Below are positions 26,501-41,500 of a stretch of DNA of 64,000 nucleotides, piece after piece. Within the stretch, counting starts at the first letter, position 1. Every line of letters begins with the position of its first letter. A program made the translations under genes and the position numbers. The DNA is from Himantopus leucocephalus. Taxonomy: Eukaryota; Chordata; Aves; Charadriiformes; Recurvirostridae. The DNA lies in NCBI GenBank assembly GCA_003993805.1, contig RSEF01000003.1, positions 87,233,965 through 87,297,964 of the forward strand, written 5' to 3'. The notes beneath the pieces were generated by a model that saw nothing but the letters and a program-made list of their open reading frames with translations, was not told where the DNA came from and ran no database searches.

Positions 26501-29500
26501 ATTTTAAAATGTCCAACCTTTATCAATAAACAGAAATACAATTAAGACCTACAGTCCATGCCAACATTAATGTTGCCAAGATTAATATGTCCCGATCCTT
26601 GAATGCTAAAGTAAGGGAACACAGATCCTGCAAGGTAATCTCTCGTTTAACAATGCTGCCTAGTTCTGAGACTGAATATTCACTTCAACGTACAAATGCT
26701 TAAAGCTTTTAAAGATCATCGAATATACCTCAGCACACATAGGCAATCTTACCTACAGTCAGGCAGAACTGCAGCACATGGACTGCCCCTTCCTGTTTCA
26801 GGAAGTTCATAAACCGAAATAAAAGGTCTTGCTGATCTCTGATCTCCTTTAGCTCCAGTTTCAGGACCTGAGTAGGTTAAAAATGCAGTCAGCCAATTTT
26901 CAAACTTTCAGTGAGTACATAAATAATGCAAGGAGTTGTAGAACAAAAACAGCAGGTAAAGTAAAACACTTATTCAAAACAGGGAAGAAAGTAAGTGTTG
27001 CCTTTGCTTACAGATGGTTTTTTATTTCTTGGCTCTGCAAATTTCTGAAGGAATGGAACCAATGAAGAAGTAGGTTCAGTTGCTTTCTCGGGCTGCAGAA
27101 AAAAAATGACAAGAGACAATTGGGTAAGGAAGGTTCTGTAATGGGTGAACAAACTACTACTGTTTTAATTTTGTCAGTACTCACTGGACTATCATCAATG
27201 AAGATCAGGAGCAAATGGTTGACAGTGTCCTGCAGGAAAACACAATAAAAAATTACTATTAAAGAAACTCAACAAATTAGATAAAAACAATTTCACTACT
27301 ATGTTATGTCCAAGTTTAAACCTGTGAATATACTAATACTTTTTACAACAACAAAGCCTGGCAACACATGTTGGAGAATTAACCCTCAATGGTGTCTTCA
27401 AGTATTTACAAGTCAGGGAATTTCTGAAGAGACTTGCACAGAAACATTCTTCATNAATTTCTGAAGAGACCTGCACAGAAACATTCTTCATCCAGTGGAG
27501 GAAAGCCCTGTTAGTGCAGATCTAATGAACTACTTGTACTTCCACAGCTACAGTACTTTCTGCTTGCAGCTAGGTGATAGCTTCATAAATATTGCAATTT
27601 TGCCTATTAAAATACATGCGTAAATAAAATAAAAGATGGCAGCGTTCCATCTTTAGAAATAGATGTCCTTTTATTTGCAGAATTAAGGACAAAAGAATTT
27701 ATTTCAATACAGCTGCACACAAGGCTGGTTTACTTGCACTGTTGTAAAGATACATACNGTATTGAAATTTTCCCTATTAAAATACACACATAAATAAAAT
27801 AAAAGATGGCAGCATTCCATCTTTAGAAATAAATGTCCGTTTATTTGCAGAATTAAGGACAAAAGAATTTATTTCAATACAGCTGCACAAAAGGCTGGTT
27901 TACTTGCACTGTTATAAAGATAGATACAGCTGGAGTTCAAGTAATTGAGCCCTTGTTTAAATGCAGTTATAGCAATTTGAAGGTGCTTATACTAGCACAG
28001 CATTCTCCCATTTGACAGGAACTGTAGTCCTTCATTAAAAATACATCCTTACAAGATCATGCCAATACTGTATTTCAGTCCGTTCAGTCAGTTAAGAGCT
28101 GAAACTAGTTATAATGATCAAACAAAAGCACTGGCTGCAAGATTTTTTTCTTTTACCCAGTCAAAATGCACAGCAAGTAAGTCATTCTGCAACATTTGCT
28201 TTACCACAACATACTTAGTAGGAAAACAGTAATACTCAATAAATTAAGATTATTCCTGTGCTCCAAGTCTTACAGGATCAGCTAAGAAATCCATTGAGGG
28301 AAGGAAAACAGAACCAGGCAGAATCTCTCTTATCAGAAGAGCCAGGGATCTGAAAAGGAAAGAAAAAAAAGGCAGATAAAAATCAGAACCAATACTAGAT
28401 TACATAATTTTCTAAGTGAAGTAAATGCCATGATATTTTACTGGGAAATATTTTAGTATTTAATAATTCCTTAAGCGTGCTAGAATATTTTTGAGACCAA
28501 TCAGAAAACTCATAAGCAAAGGGACAAGGAGGAGGGATGAGGAGGATGACTTTGGAGTTCTTTCACTCCCCAAAACTGCGGTACTACATAGTATGCAGAT
28601 ACATTAAAGAACACAATTCTAAATAATTTCTATACCTGCACTCTGTTGACTTTGGGGGCAAAATATAAGGAAAAAGAAGTTCGGTAAGTTTTCTTAAGTA
28701 GTGAAGTTCATCTCTTCGGCTTCTCAAAGCAACATGGAGTTCTGGTCCATATTCTTCTAAAGCAGCTTGCTGTAAAAATTCTGCATTTTTTACTGCAAGT
28801 AAAAAACAGCATTATGAGTTGTTTCAGCTTTTTCTTATTGTGAAATAAGAGGCAATTGCTTTTCATTTGAGCCAAAAAGTTAATACTTTTAGTATATATA
28901 NNNNNNNNNNNNNNNNNNNNNNNNNNNNNNNNNNNNNNNNNNNNNNNNNNNNNNNNNNNNNNNNNNNNNNNNNNNNNNNNNNNNNNNNNNNNNNNNNNNN
29001 CTCAGCTTGTCCTCATAGGAGAGGTGCTCCAGCCCTCTGATCACTTTGTGGTCCTCCTCTGGACCCGGGGTCCAACAGGTCCACATCTTTCCTGTGCTGA
29101 GGACTCCAGCTATTTTCTAACAGTTCTTTTTCAGTAATTCTCAAAATTGCTTCCACTTGGATTAAGTCACTACAAGACAGCTAAAAGATCATCCCAAGGG
29201 TTTAATAATGACTTTGTACTGGTGTAAAAAAAAGTATCCATTTGCAAGAACCATAGAATTGTAGAATGATTTTGGGTTGCAAGGGACTTCAAAGACCATC
29301 TATCTAGTCCAACCCCCTGCTGTGGGCAGGGACATCTTTCACTAGATCAGGTTGCTCAAAGCCGTGTCCAACCTGACGTTGAACACTTCCAATGATGAAT
29401 CTTCAAAAATGGTTCATAACCAGGAATGAGATATCTGCTCCAGAAGGAGGGAACAGATAACACAAAGAAGAAACTTAGATGGAAACTGACTATACTCTGT

Positions 29501-32500
29501 AAGACTGACTTCAGAATTGCCATTTTAAAAAGAACTGGCTACATACGGATATTGATTATTTCTGATGGAAAAACAACGTTAATACCTTTAAGTCACATTA
29601 CCTTGTGAATTCTCCGAACTAATACAGATGCAAAAAACCGCAGCGTGCCTCTTAGTTCATCCACTGAGGATTCATCATCAGTAATATTTCTGCAGTGTTG
29701 TAAAGCATGTCATGTAAGGAAACAGAATAAAATACATTTATATTAATCCAACCACAATACATTTGGCACTACTAAAAGCTGGAATAAGAACATTGAACGG
29801 TGACACTGCAACTGCTATTAATTGAAATGAAAGCTACCAAGTGTGGGCAGAGAGTAAGCAGTCTTCTATTCGAGTAAAATACACAGCATTCCCACTGTGG
29901 CACATAACAATGGCTGAAGAAATATGTCAGTAAATTGGAGTTATATACCAATTCCTGCTCTAATATACTGCCTGCATGATTTTGACCAAGTAAAGTCTAA
30001 CTTAGTGTCCACATATGTGAATGTTTACTAGTTCAGTGGCATGAAGTGAAACTGAATTAATATCGGCAAAGCCTTTGGAATAAGAGCATGGACATACCCC
30101 AGTTAAACTAGTCAAAACTGGATTTTCCGTATTGCAGACTACAAGACCTTCTATACTCGAAGATTTCAAACCATTTTCTTCTGTTTTAGTACAAGCCTGG
30201 CTTTGTTAACCTTTGTTGATTAAGTTTTATTAAAGAATTGGTAGTTTTTCACATAGCTTTTAATGAAATAGGTACATCCCTTGTACTTCAGCTCAGCCTC
30301 TTCCAATAGAAAACTTTCATTGGTATTTTTTCAACCAGCTCTAATACTTAGATGCCATTTAATACAATAATATTCTCTTTTTAAATATAAAATTGAGCCT
30401 ATTTCAGGTCTAAACAGAGATTGCCATTTCCTAGAAGATAAAACAAAGCATGGCACAGGAAACTGACAAATGACAGCAGAACTTATTGTTTGAAAAGTTG
30501 ATCTACATGTAGCATGAAATGTGAAACAGTCAATTACAAAGAACACAAAACGAAAACCTCAACCTATAGCCACTTGGAATGAAATTAAAATTACTTAAGG
30601 TGGTTTCTGCTTGGAAACAAAGAAAGAAATAATAATTCAAACAGATTCCCAACTCACTACGTCAAAATATCAGCTAAACTTTTTATCTGGCTTGCCAGTT
30701 TCCATTTGCTGCAATAAAGTACATTCAGTGAAAAATCACAGTAAAAATACTTGAAGTTGATTCACGAAGAAAAATACCTAACTCCATGTCTTTTTGGAGA
30801 AACTGAATGAAAATGGGAAATACACTAAGTCTTAAGACACAGAAACTGCAACTAAACCGCGTGGAAAAGGAGACCGTGACAATAGCATTTCACAAAATGC
30901 AACAGAAAGAATAAAAATCTACCAGCACATATAGACACTAGAGTATGACTAAAGATATTGGCAAAACTGCATTATAATAGCTGACAACAAAAAAATCCTG
31001 CTTTAGCCAATGACCATATGTAAAAGCTACCACAGTTTTTGGTAATAAATGAGCTTGCATATATAGTACATGCAAACATTATTTGCATTTAAAAATAAAA
31101 AAAACAGTACAAGCAACGACAGTACATTTGAAAAATAAAAATTTTATGCCTATACCATCATTTTGCACTATTCAGCATCTGATTTTTTAAAGCAACGTTA
31201 GCCTGGGTTATACAGCATTCAAATGCATATTGAAGATGAACTGCTAGGTACAGATACCGGTGACCTGATGGTCAAAGTATGCAACTGATTGCATGAAAAA
31301 GCACCTCAAAGAAAGCAGCCTGGCATAAGGAATACAACCATCCTCCAACAGCTAATCATACGCAGATAAGAATACTGTAGGGGAAGGTTTGGTTTGTTTT
31401 AAGATCAGCAGCTGACATTTTGGAAGCAATATGGTTAGCAAATAGCCACACTGTCAAAGGAAGCCAAGGGATTAGCAAATAAATTGTATGACTCTATTAC
31501 TAGTATTTGACAGACAACAAGATACATGAAGTGATTTGGAACAAGAAGTTGCTATTTTATTGACACTTGGATAACCAGTATCTTGGCTAATTCTACTTGG
31601 ACATGACTTTATGCCACGTACTTTCACAACACGCCATAGGTTTGCAGAGACATTCTTTTAATCACCAGCAGACTGAAGACTGGCAAAAAAAACCGTCAAG
31701 AACCTGTAAAATCTCAAATTTCTAGTGACACAGTGGAAGGTCCAAATAACTCACTTGGAAACATTTTAAAAATTGGCTGCATTTTCCCAGAATTTGAGGA
31801 AAAACTTAAAAACACAACTGTCAGTATAACAGAGAGATTTGCTAAAAGAAAAAGGCTCATTCTGTTAATTGTAAACAGTTACTGAGTCCAATGTCTCAAA
31901 AGAGATACACGCAACTGCTATTGCATGCAAAGTCTTATGGGATCTACAAATAAATGAAAACCATATACAAATACTGAAGTGATTTTTTCGCCGTGTGTCA
32001 ATTATTCTTACAAAATTTGGCCAACTCTATCAAAGAGATGAAGAAAGTAAGTTGCAAACTGATAAAACTGTAAAGCTATGGTTTGTAACTCAACAAAAAT
32101 CCTGACTTTTTCTTGCATTACTTGCATTTGAAATAGAAGCAGCTCCATATGTGAAAACATTGGTTTCAATGTTTTCATAGTAATGTATTACAAAAATGTG
32201 GTAATTACTGGATTCTAATCTAATCTGAGAGAACTGGAGTTGTAGTAGCATCAATGACCATAAAATTCAGTAAGCATAGAGTACTAACTCAAACTTCAAA
32301 CTCTCCTGTTTAAAATGACGTTGGTACAAGCAAGATATTACATAGTTTTATTGTACAGCACACAGCATAAGCAATAGACTCAGACCAGTGTTTGGTACCT
32401 CTGCAAACTTGGATTACTTACAACTATGCTTTATCCTTCTCATGTAGTCGAAAAAAGTTTTAACAAACAAATATTTAAATATAACCAATATAAATACTTT

Positions 32501-35500
32501 GAAAAATACCAAACAAAAATTTCACATAGGTATAACTGCTTATTTCAGTAGAGTTCACCGGATTCTAAGTACTAATCTTCATTACCCTAAACTGATCCAA
32601 GTTTAGGGATGTTTGCCTCTAAATTTTAACCTGCTAATAAAATATTGCAAATTTTTACACAGTTCATTAATGAAACAAACATAAAACACACCTTTTCCCT
32701 GCTCTCAAGCACTTTATTTCCTGAGTAATAAATCTATGATTTTATCTTGCAACATACATTTCTGGCAAGTGTTACTTCAGGCTTCTGAGCGAGATGTGTC
32801 ATGTTACCTCTTTAATGTTCAGAGTACGCAAGGCAGCATCAGCTGGCAGGGCACAAAAAATAAAAACAAAAACAAAAAAAAAGATAGGTAGCTTCTGCAC
32901 AACTTCCATTCACTTGAAAGGGGGGCAGCTAGCATAAGAAATTATGCCCAGACATTACTGCAAGTGAAAGCAGTAAGCTGTTTTACCAACCCAGTCTGGC
33001 AAGTCTGAATTGCCTGCTGGTGGTTACCCATGCTGCTAAAAAAGGACAGTTTGGATGTAAAGGCTTCTAATTTGGCTCTGTGAAGAATTATCCAGGCCAG
33101 TGAGGTTTGTTAGCTCAGAAAAAACATTTCATGAATGCAAGTGCCCTTTCTCCAGGGTGAGCTGAGCTATACAAACAGTGTCTGTACACCTAAGTAGGAA
33201 AAGTCAGAACTAACATGCTCCACGAGACAGACCTCAAACAGCTGCACACAGACCCAGAGTTCAGACTTCCCTGCACAACTGTTGCTGGAAGTACAGGAAA
33301 GCACAGAAATACCTGAATGTCTAAAGGGAATGAGACCAGATCTGACACTACTACTGTTAAGCTGAAATCAGTAAGCCTTTCAGGACCGAGTCGTTTCCTG
33401 CAGAATTACTCTGATACCACTGCACTACAGCTCACTGAACTCCCAATACTTCAGGTTCACGGAAAACTTATCAGGTCTGAGCAGCACTCTGTGAATTTAT
33501 GGAGCTAGTTCAAAATTTGGAGGTGCACCCATGTAAAACTAAAGACAGTGCAGGAACATACAGCTCACCAGAGGGCAAGATGCAGCAGAATCTAGGCTAG
33601 CTGGCTCCATACCAAGTATATTTTGCACTGTACTTCTAACTATGCATATTACTATCCCCGCCATACGATGTATTCCAGACTTCCACTGTTTTGGGTGTCA
33701 GAGATGTCAGTGATAAGATTCCTGGCAGTCAAAACAAAGACATTGAAAACACCTTTCACCAGCCAAAAAAAACCATATCTAATTTCAAATTATGAAATAC
33801 AGAATATGGTTCCCTTACATTTGTTACTTTATCAAACAGCTTAACGGAACATGCTCTAGTTTTCTATATTTGAAAGTTAAAAATCTTGAGCTTTCCAAGT
33901 TGGTCATTCACAATGAACAGTGTTAAAGCTCCCTCTGCTGTTTGAATAAGCCGTTACGTTTTATACTTCAATGTATTCATCATGACAGAGACAGATGTGA
34001 CACATGCAGGTATCGGCCACAATTAAAAAACAATCAGGCAAAGAAGTCTGCCCAGAAATTTTAGATCCCAGAGAGACAGAAAAAAACCCAGTGTAGAGTA
34101 AAAGAAAAAAAGTATAAAATTCTTATAGCACAAAACTGCTATATTAAAAATACTAAAAGTTTCCATCCAACGAAAAAGTCAAATTCAGAATTAAGGCAAG
34201 ATAATGTTTTAATACATTAATGCCAGCATGATCAATTAACACTATTTTTAATATCTTCTTACAAAGTACTCTGAAGCACTAATTAATATATAAAGGTACA
34301 AGGCAAAAAAAAAAGAGAACCATAGTCTTTTCTTTATACACTTTTTAAAAGTTATTTACACAGTACTACTCTATTTGGCTCAGCATAACCACTCACAGCC
34401 TTAAAACTCAGCAAATCACCATGTTCTCTGGAAGACGGTGGCCACAACATATATTCAAAACACCTTATCTATATTAATTAAAAGTGGAATTTGTGTTTTT
34501 GAAAAACTGCAAAGTGATTATTTTTTTTTTAAAGCAATATGAAAGATCAGTATGCTTTTAATCTGGAAATAAATTTCTGGGGTTGTTTGAGTTTTTGCAC
34601 AGTTTTAATCAAGCTGTATGTACTTCCAAGTCAGACTTATTAGAAAATTAACATATAAAAGTGAATAATCTAAAAGTGTTTTTAGGATGAAATACAAATT
34701 TCAGAACCACCTCTACCGTGCCTAAATTATTAAAAGATCTATTCTGCTCTGCTGAGAGACAATAAAATGATGAAACTATAACACTTAAAAGTATGCTTTA
34801 TATTTTACTAAAGAAACAGAAATGTTTATTTTCAGGTGACTATTTCTAAAACAGTTTGACGAACACCTAATGATATTCAAAAGTAGTGACTTTTAGGTAA
34901 AGCTCATACCTGTACCATGGATAAATAAAGTTTTCCAGCACCAGCTCAAGCACCTGTGCAGAACAAAGACAACCACATTACAAAATAAAACACTTTACCA
35001 TAAATCCTTGTTAGAAGAGTTAAAAACACAAACACCTTTCAAAACTCATAGCACATAATTCATACATCATAAAACTTTAGTGTACAAACGTGTGCATTGC
35101 GATCCTACTGTGACATCAATCATTTTGCATCACAATCAGTACTTTGGGCAAATAGCAACGAAGTGATGGTTTCATCAGATATCAACGTGAAAGAGCTGCC
35201 ACTAGTACTATCGACAACATGAAGCTCGGTGCTGTGGCCACTCTGTTAGGCAAGTGCCATGAAAAGTAACCTTACCTTCAACAGCCCTCCACTAATTTTT
35301 CAGCTCAGTCCCTGTTTTTTCTGATGTAGTATGGAGTGTTCCACAGGCACAGCTACACACACGACACTTACATACACCTCCATCCCTTTTCACCCAAACC
35401 TCCACCACTTCTAATTCTCCCCCACCCTACAAGTGGGACAGTTGATCCTGCACGCTCACCACTCACGAAGAAAGCAAAAGAATAATCCTAAAAAGCAATT

Positions 35501-38500
35501 CCTAGGAAAGCCATTCTCCTTTCTCCACATCCTGCACTACAGCTTTCAACACAGCCTGCCTTATGGTCCAGCCATCTCCTGAAGCCCCAACAGGAATACT
35601 TTCCAAAATCCTTGTCCTACATGTATCCTCATGGCCTTCTCTCTCCTCTTCCTAGCCCTTGTATATGCCACCTACATGGATCTCTCTCTGTAGGAGAATC
35701 TTTACCACCCTTTCCACCAAACCTGTTCCTCACAGTCCAAGCCCATGGTTGCCTTTTCCATGCCAGAAAACCTAGGTTAATCAGGAAGAACCAGTGCTGT
35801 TGCAGCCATGTCACAGGCACGCCCTGGTTCAGCTTGGCTTTCAACGTCACAGCAGGGGAGGTGACAGTCCCTGTTCAATCAACAGGCTGCCACCACCATA
35901 TACACAAGGTGTACTACTAGCCAGACTGCATCTTTGGCACCTCTCCTTACACCTACACAAAAGTTTCAAGTAACTGTTAAGAGTCCTTGCACTACAATTA
36001 GCAAAAAGAAAACTTCTGAAGGGAAAGGAAAACTTCAGACAGTGCCAAGGAAAAAAAAGACATGAGGAAGAAGAACATAAGAAGGACATGGGCCCATTGT
36101 AGCGAGTCCAGAAGAGGGCCACAAAGATGATCAGAGAGCTGGAGCGCCTCTCCTATGAGGACAGGCTGAGAGAGTTGGGGTTGTTCAGCCTGGAGAAGAG
36201 AAGGCTCCGGGGAGACCTAAGAGCAGCCTTCCAGTACCTTAAAGGGGCCTACAGGAAAGATGGGGAGAGACTCTTTGTCAGGGAGTGCAGTGATAGGACA
36301 AGGGGCAACAGTTTTAAACCGAAAGAGGGTAGATTTAGATTAAATATTAGGAAAAAATTCTTTACTGTGAGGGTGGTGAGGCACTGGAACAGGTTGCCCA
36401 GGGAAGCTGTGGATGCCCCATCCCTGGAGGTGTTCAAGGCCAGGCTGGATGGGGCTTTGAGCAACCAGGTCTAGTGGGAGGTGTCCCTGCCCATGGCATG
36501 GGGGTGGAACTAGGTGATCTTTAAGGTCCATTCCAACCTAAACCATTCTATGAAGGATGAAATTTTCTTGAGATTTCTCCTCCTTCACTATAACCCCAAG
36601 TTATACTCCATATTACCTTCTCCTGTTGCAGACAATACCTCAGTTGGAATCACTGCTTTAGAGATCAGTTTGTGCTTGGCAGCATCAGTGCTGATCAGGG
36701 TAATAAGAGAGAATACGTGTGCTGCTACATGAGGCTGCTGTGCCATATTCTACAGAAGGAAAGGTTTTACAAAAGAAGTCACTGTGTTCAAAGAAAAACG
36801 TAAAATCTGCTTGAAAGGAAAGCTGAATGTAACAGCGGATATACAAGTGTCATTTATGAGAATAAGTATTACTCATCTTACAAGATTTGCTGCTGCACTC
36901 ATTCACACTGTGTGCACTGCAAGAATTCAAGACTTGCTAAATTTATACTATCTTTAGGGCACTACATGCCTCTGCTCTACTCATGATTATAAAAGTACAC
37001 TCAGTAAAATGCACACCACAGCCTTTTTAATTCCTCTCAATTCTTCAGACTTGAGCAGTTGATGAATATTCTTTTTTTGTCTTTGCTACTAAAAATATCA
37101 CCTACTCAAGTTTTACAAGATACTCTGTCTTTTGCAATTGTTCCGTTTCAGTGATTTTCCTCCCTTTGTTCTTAAGCATGAAGGAGAAATTTTGTTCCTT
37201 CACCCTCTCTCTGAAGGGATGTTTTCCAGTTTGGGATAACTTTAGATGAGTGGTGTGGACCACACAAAGTTATCAATGTCTTTTCTCCTACCCCTATGTG
37301 CTATAGCAGTAATAGACCTCGAAACTGCAATATGATCACGTGCTGATGACGGATGGGTAAGCTAAATGCTGCCGTCCCGTCCCCAATCATATTTCCGTTA
37401 AAAGCAGGGTGGAGGCAGATGACAGCAGATGCTTTACTTCCCAGGCCCGAAGAGATCAAGAAATCCCAGAGAATCTTCTTTGGAAGTTAATCTTCAGACA
37501 ACAGGAGGGAGATCACATCTAGTTCCAGTCAGCAAACACAGACCATTGGCCTAAGAGCAGCAGATCAAACTACTCAAAACAATTTCCCTGATGCCTTCTA
37601 TAGCACTTCCCGTACATAAACCACCAATTTACTCCATAGAAATCTCAGTCTCACAGGTACTGCAACTTTATTTTTGTTCATGCAGAGTTTCTAACAAAAT
37701 AAACCTCTTTCAGGACTCAAACCACAGACTCTTTCAAAAAAGTACCTTTCAGAAGCAAAGGCCTGCAGAAAAATCCATCTGTGTGTCTATCTGTTAAAAG
37801 ACCCCTTTTCTGCCTTCCTCTACTTTTACTATGCACCTCCCCATCAAGAGCAATGACAGCAGACCATCTTCCTCTTGGAGTGGAAAACGCACTTGGACAG
37901 CCTTCAAGCACAAGGCAGTGTACTCAAAGGGAGTACAATGCAGTCCTCTTGAAAGAGCTTTCTTTATCCATGACTACTACTTTGGAACTGACAGCCTGTC
38001 CATCAGGCATGTGTCGCTGCAATTTCAGTTCATCAGCTGCTAACATAACTTGGTGGCACTATCTTTGCCTACAGTCCAGAGGCTTCTAAAACTGCTAGAA
38101 GAATTGTTTCCAACAGTCAGAGATCTCGTTCTTACTGCTAGCTAAGCCAAACACGCATTGTTCTGAGAATCATCTTCCTGTGGTTATTAAATCAGCAAGG
38201 AAAGAAGGAAAGACGCGAGACCCGATGACCCATCCCACTCCAGATGAAGTCTCCTTAAGATTCATCCCATGTTTCTAGTAACTGACTTCCACTTGAACCA
38301 TTTCACAGACCTACTAGTGTTTCTCTTGTTACCTCCTGCTTCCACAGCCACACTGTAAGGGAGGTCCCTTATGGTAATGATTCCACAGGACAAGGCCGTG
38401 CAGATAATCCCACTAGCCAAAGACCCCGAGGCATTGCACACAGAGACAGACGACTAACTCAAAATACACCTGAAGTCCCAATATCAGCGGTCAAGACATG

Positions 38501-41500
38501 TTCTACTAGAAGTCAAGTTCTCTATATGGCCTTAATAAAAAATGCCTAGATCCTGGACACACATAAAGCAGTCCCCACTTGCACATTACTAAACACATGG
38601 CGTGGCAGAGGCAGTTATGTATGATGCTCCGTTGCACCAAGGTGCTGTACTGAACCAAAGAGAGGGCTACGGTGTGAAATCATCCATACAACAAAATACA
38701 AGCATTCAAGCAATAATAGGCAACTATTGCCAGTAACTGGAGTTCAAGGCGTGCAGTTATCTCATGAACGTTATGAGCCCTGTGACTGTATCAGCGCGAT
38801 TCTGTAAGTCAGAAAAAAAACTGTCACATCATCCACTGTACTTTCATAAAGCACTAGGAAAGCATGACATGTGTACCCACTTCCATTCTAGCAAGACCAA
38901 CAATATTATTCAGGCTCAATTGCTCACACTATACACACATGCCAAGAGTAGATAGGACATCTCAAAGAATGACAGCTAATGATAAGCAGTTTCCTTTTCT
39001 GTAAAGTATTATTCTCCAGTTTTAAATACAAATGATGAGTCATTTCATTTAAAGCCTACCTATTTTTCAAGCATTTTGCAAAATGACTGGTTCTACTACA
39101 TGTGAGCAGTTTTGAATTGAAGAGAGACTGTAAGTGTAAAACCAACTGCAGCAGGTAGCAATAGCAGCAGCAGCTGAAGAAAAAACAAAGATGAATTATT
39201 TTCTAGCATGCACTGCAACACTGCAAGCCAGTCAGTTTATTGCTGCTGAGACAAGCTTTCTGTGGACTGCCACAGAACAGACCCCAGTTGTCAGGAGGAG
39301 GAACTGTAGAGCTGAGTGATGAATGATTCAGTAGCAGGTCAGAATTACCAGGCCCAATTAGACTGGAAGGGAGCAAGGATTCGATAAGTAAACCACAAAG
39401 ACAATTTGAAAAGCCTTAGAAGATGGTACAACTAGATAGCTGAGACCACTTCCTGAGGGCAGAACAAGCAATTCCCAGTGAGAAAGGAGGCATGCCACTG
39501 TGCTGATACAAGACTTCGGGACTGCCAAGGAGCACATTGAGACAATAATGATTTCTTGTCATGCATAGGGGGAAAAGGATAAAATTCCAGTCCCATAATC
39601 AAGAACCTGAGAATTTACGAATTAAGGAAAAATTTGAGATCAACAGACAGCACCTTGATCCACTAAGGCATTTCTTTCATGATGCTGATGAAGAGTCGCT
39701 GAGCAGCTTTCCACAGATTTGACTGGCAATCATCCCTCACATAGCAAAAATGAGATTGTAGGGAAAGAGCCGAGTTCATTAACTGAGTAACAGAATTAAA
39801 TTCTCCTTTATACAATCCGTAACACCTGAAATTATACACAACATAAAACTGACCAACAGATACCACATCCTAATTCAAAAAGAAAGAAAACACTGGGGAA
39901 ACTAACCTAAAGCACAATGGATTAGAAATTGGAAACAAAATTATACATAGGTCACTGCACTATTTTTGTGCAGGATACAGCCCAAACTATCAAATATTGA
40001 TAGACGCCTGGTTGAGGCAGTTTAGAGTTCAACTATAACGATAAACATAAATGAAGGGGGAAGGACAGTCCAAGCAGTTTTTTCTTACTGTTCTAAACCA
40101 CGTACAGCAGCCAGATAACCAAAACAAGGCTGCAAAAGATTGAGAATTTGTAAAGTGAGACAAACTGTCATCGCAATCCAAGAGAGAAAAATCCATACTT
40201 GTGAGAAAAACTTGAATTTCTTCTGATTCGAGTGTGCATTAAATTATTCTGTAAGCACTTGAAAACACAAACTTAAGGCTATACAACTGATCCAAATTAG
40301 AAGCATTTGGAAATGAGAACATCGCCAAAATTCTTTAACCTGCAAAGGAAGAACTAGAAAAAAGAATCCAGAATAAAAAAAATCCCCGAATTATTCCAAA
40401 TATTTGAAGAATCTGCTTTGCACAAGCAGGCTGTACTCTGCACTCCTTTAGAATCTCATTAATCTTAATTCAGTTCTCACTGTATCAGCTTCCCTCTAAT
40501 GTATGACTAGCCCACAAAAGAAAGTAAGAGCAGTCTCTCCTTCCGACCCTACGCAGGCAACCCGATTCCAGGCATCCTTACATGCTGCATCCCCAGAGCA
40601 GATGATGCGGAGGAATACGGTGTGGGCAGAACCCCTGCTACCCTTTTAACCAGTACGGAAGAGTCGCAATGGAGAACAATGCGGTGAGATGTCTCATTTC
40701 AAACAGTATCCTACACAGGTGAAAACGGTGGCTCAAACAGACTGCTTGTTTGGGTCCATCAAAGATGATGACCCTAGCTCACTACCCCAGGAAGGCACAG
40801 AACTCGGGTCTGGCACTTCCCTCTAGTTAAGCACTCAACCAAAAGAAAGGAATGAGAAACACGGCATAGATATACAAGTGTCATGTCTACACTGCTAAAT
40901 AAAGCAGGGCCAGGGACATGCCACTGAACTAAAAAGAGACAGCAAAGAAAAGCCCACACCACTTTGGTAAAAGCAGAGCTACAGCAACAGCAATCAAATA
41001 CAAAATGCCAATGTGTAGCAACACATTTTAAAGATCAGTCTTAGAAGATAACTATGGTATCTACTTGTATCTCTTATGTATAACAAACTGCAAAGAAATT
41101 TTTTTAGCATTAAATTCCCATTTAAGCTAACCAGGAAAATTTCCAGCTCTTCAGCATTTACCACATCCTTTGGTAAACTGACACAGCTATTTGCTACTCA
41201 AAATTCTAAAAATATTACATGCAAAGAAGCATTTATTTTACATTCCATTATTAAAACAACAGGTTTTAAAAAATAAGCCTATTAAAATGATATTCAGCAA
41301 TATTCTCATTTTAATAAGCTTGAGCCAAAATATATTTAAAAAAATATTTAAATTCAGTAATTTTAAAACAATAAACGTTTGCTTCTGAAATTGCAGAGGA
41401 AGTCACTACATTAAACCAAAGGAAGTCAACAGGTTGTTATCTGTGTTTTTTTTAAAAACATTTCTCAACTGTCCATCCCTCCCTTCCCTTAAGGTTTTCA

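Noticed and set aside
36249..36531. Minus-strand frames of 63-71 codons opposite the CR1 copy
   Set aside because: They are the reverse complement of CR1 sequence, with near-copies at 6131-6431.
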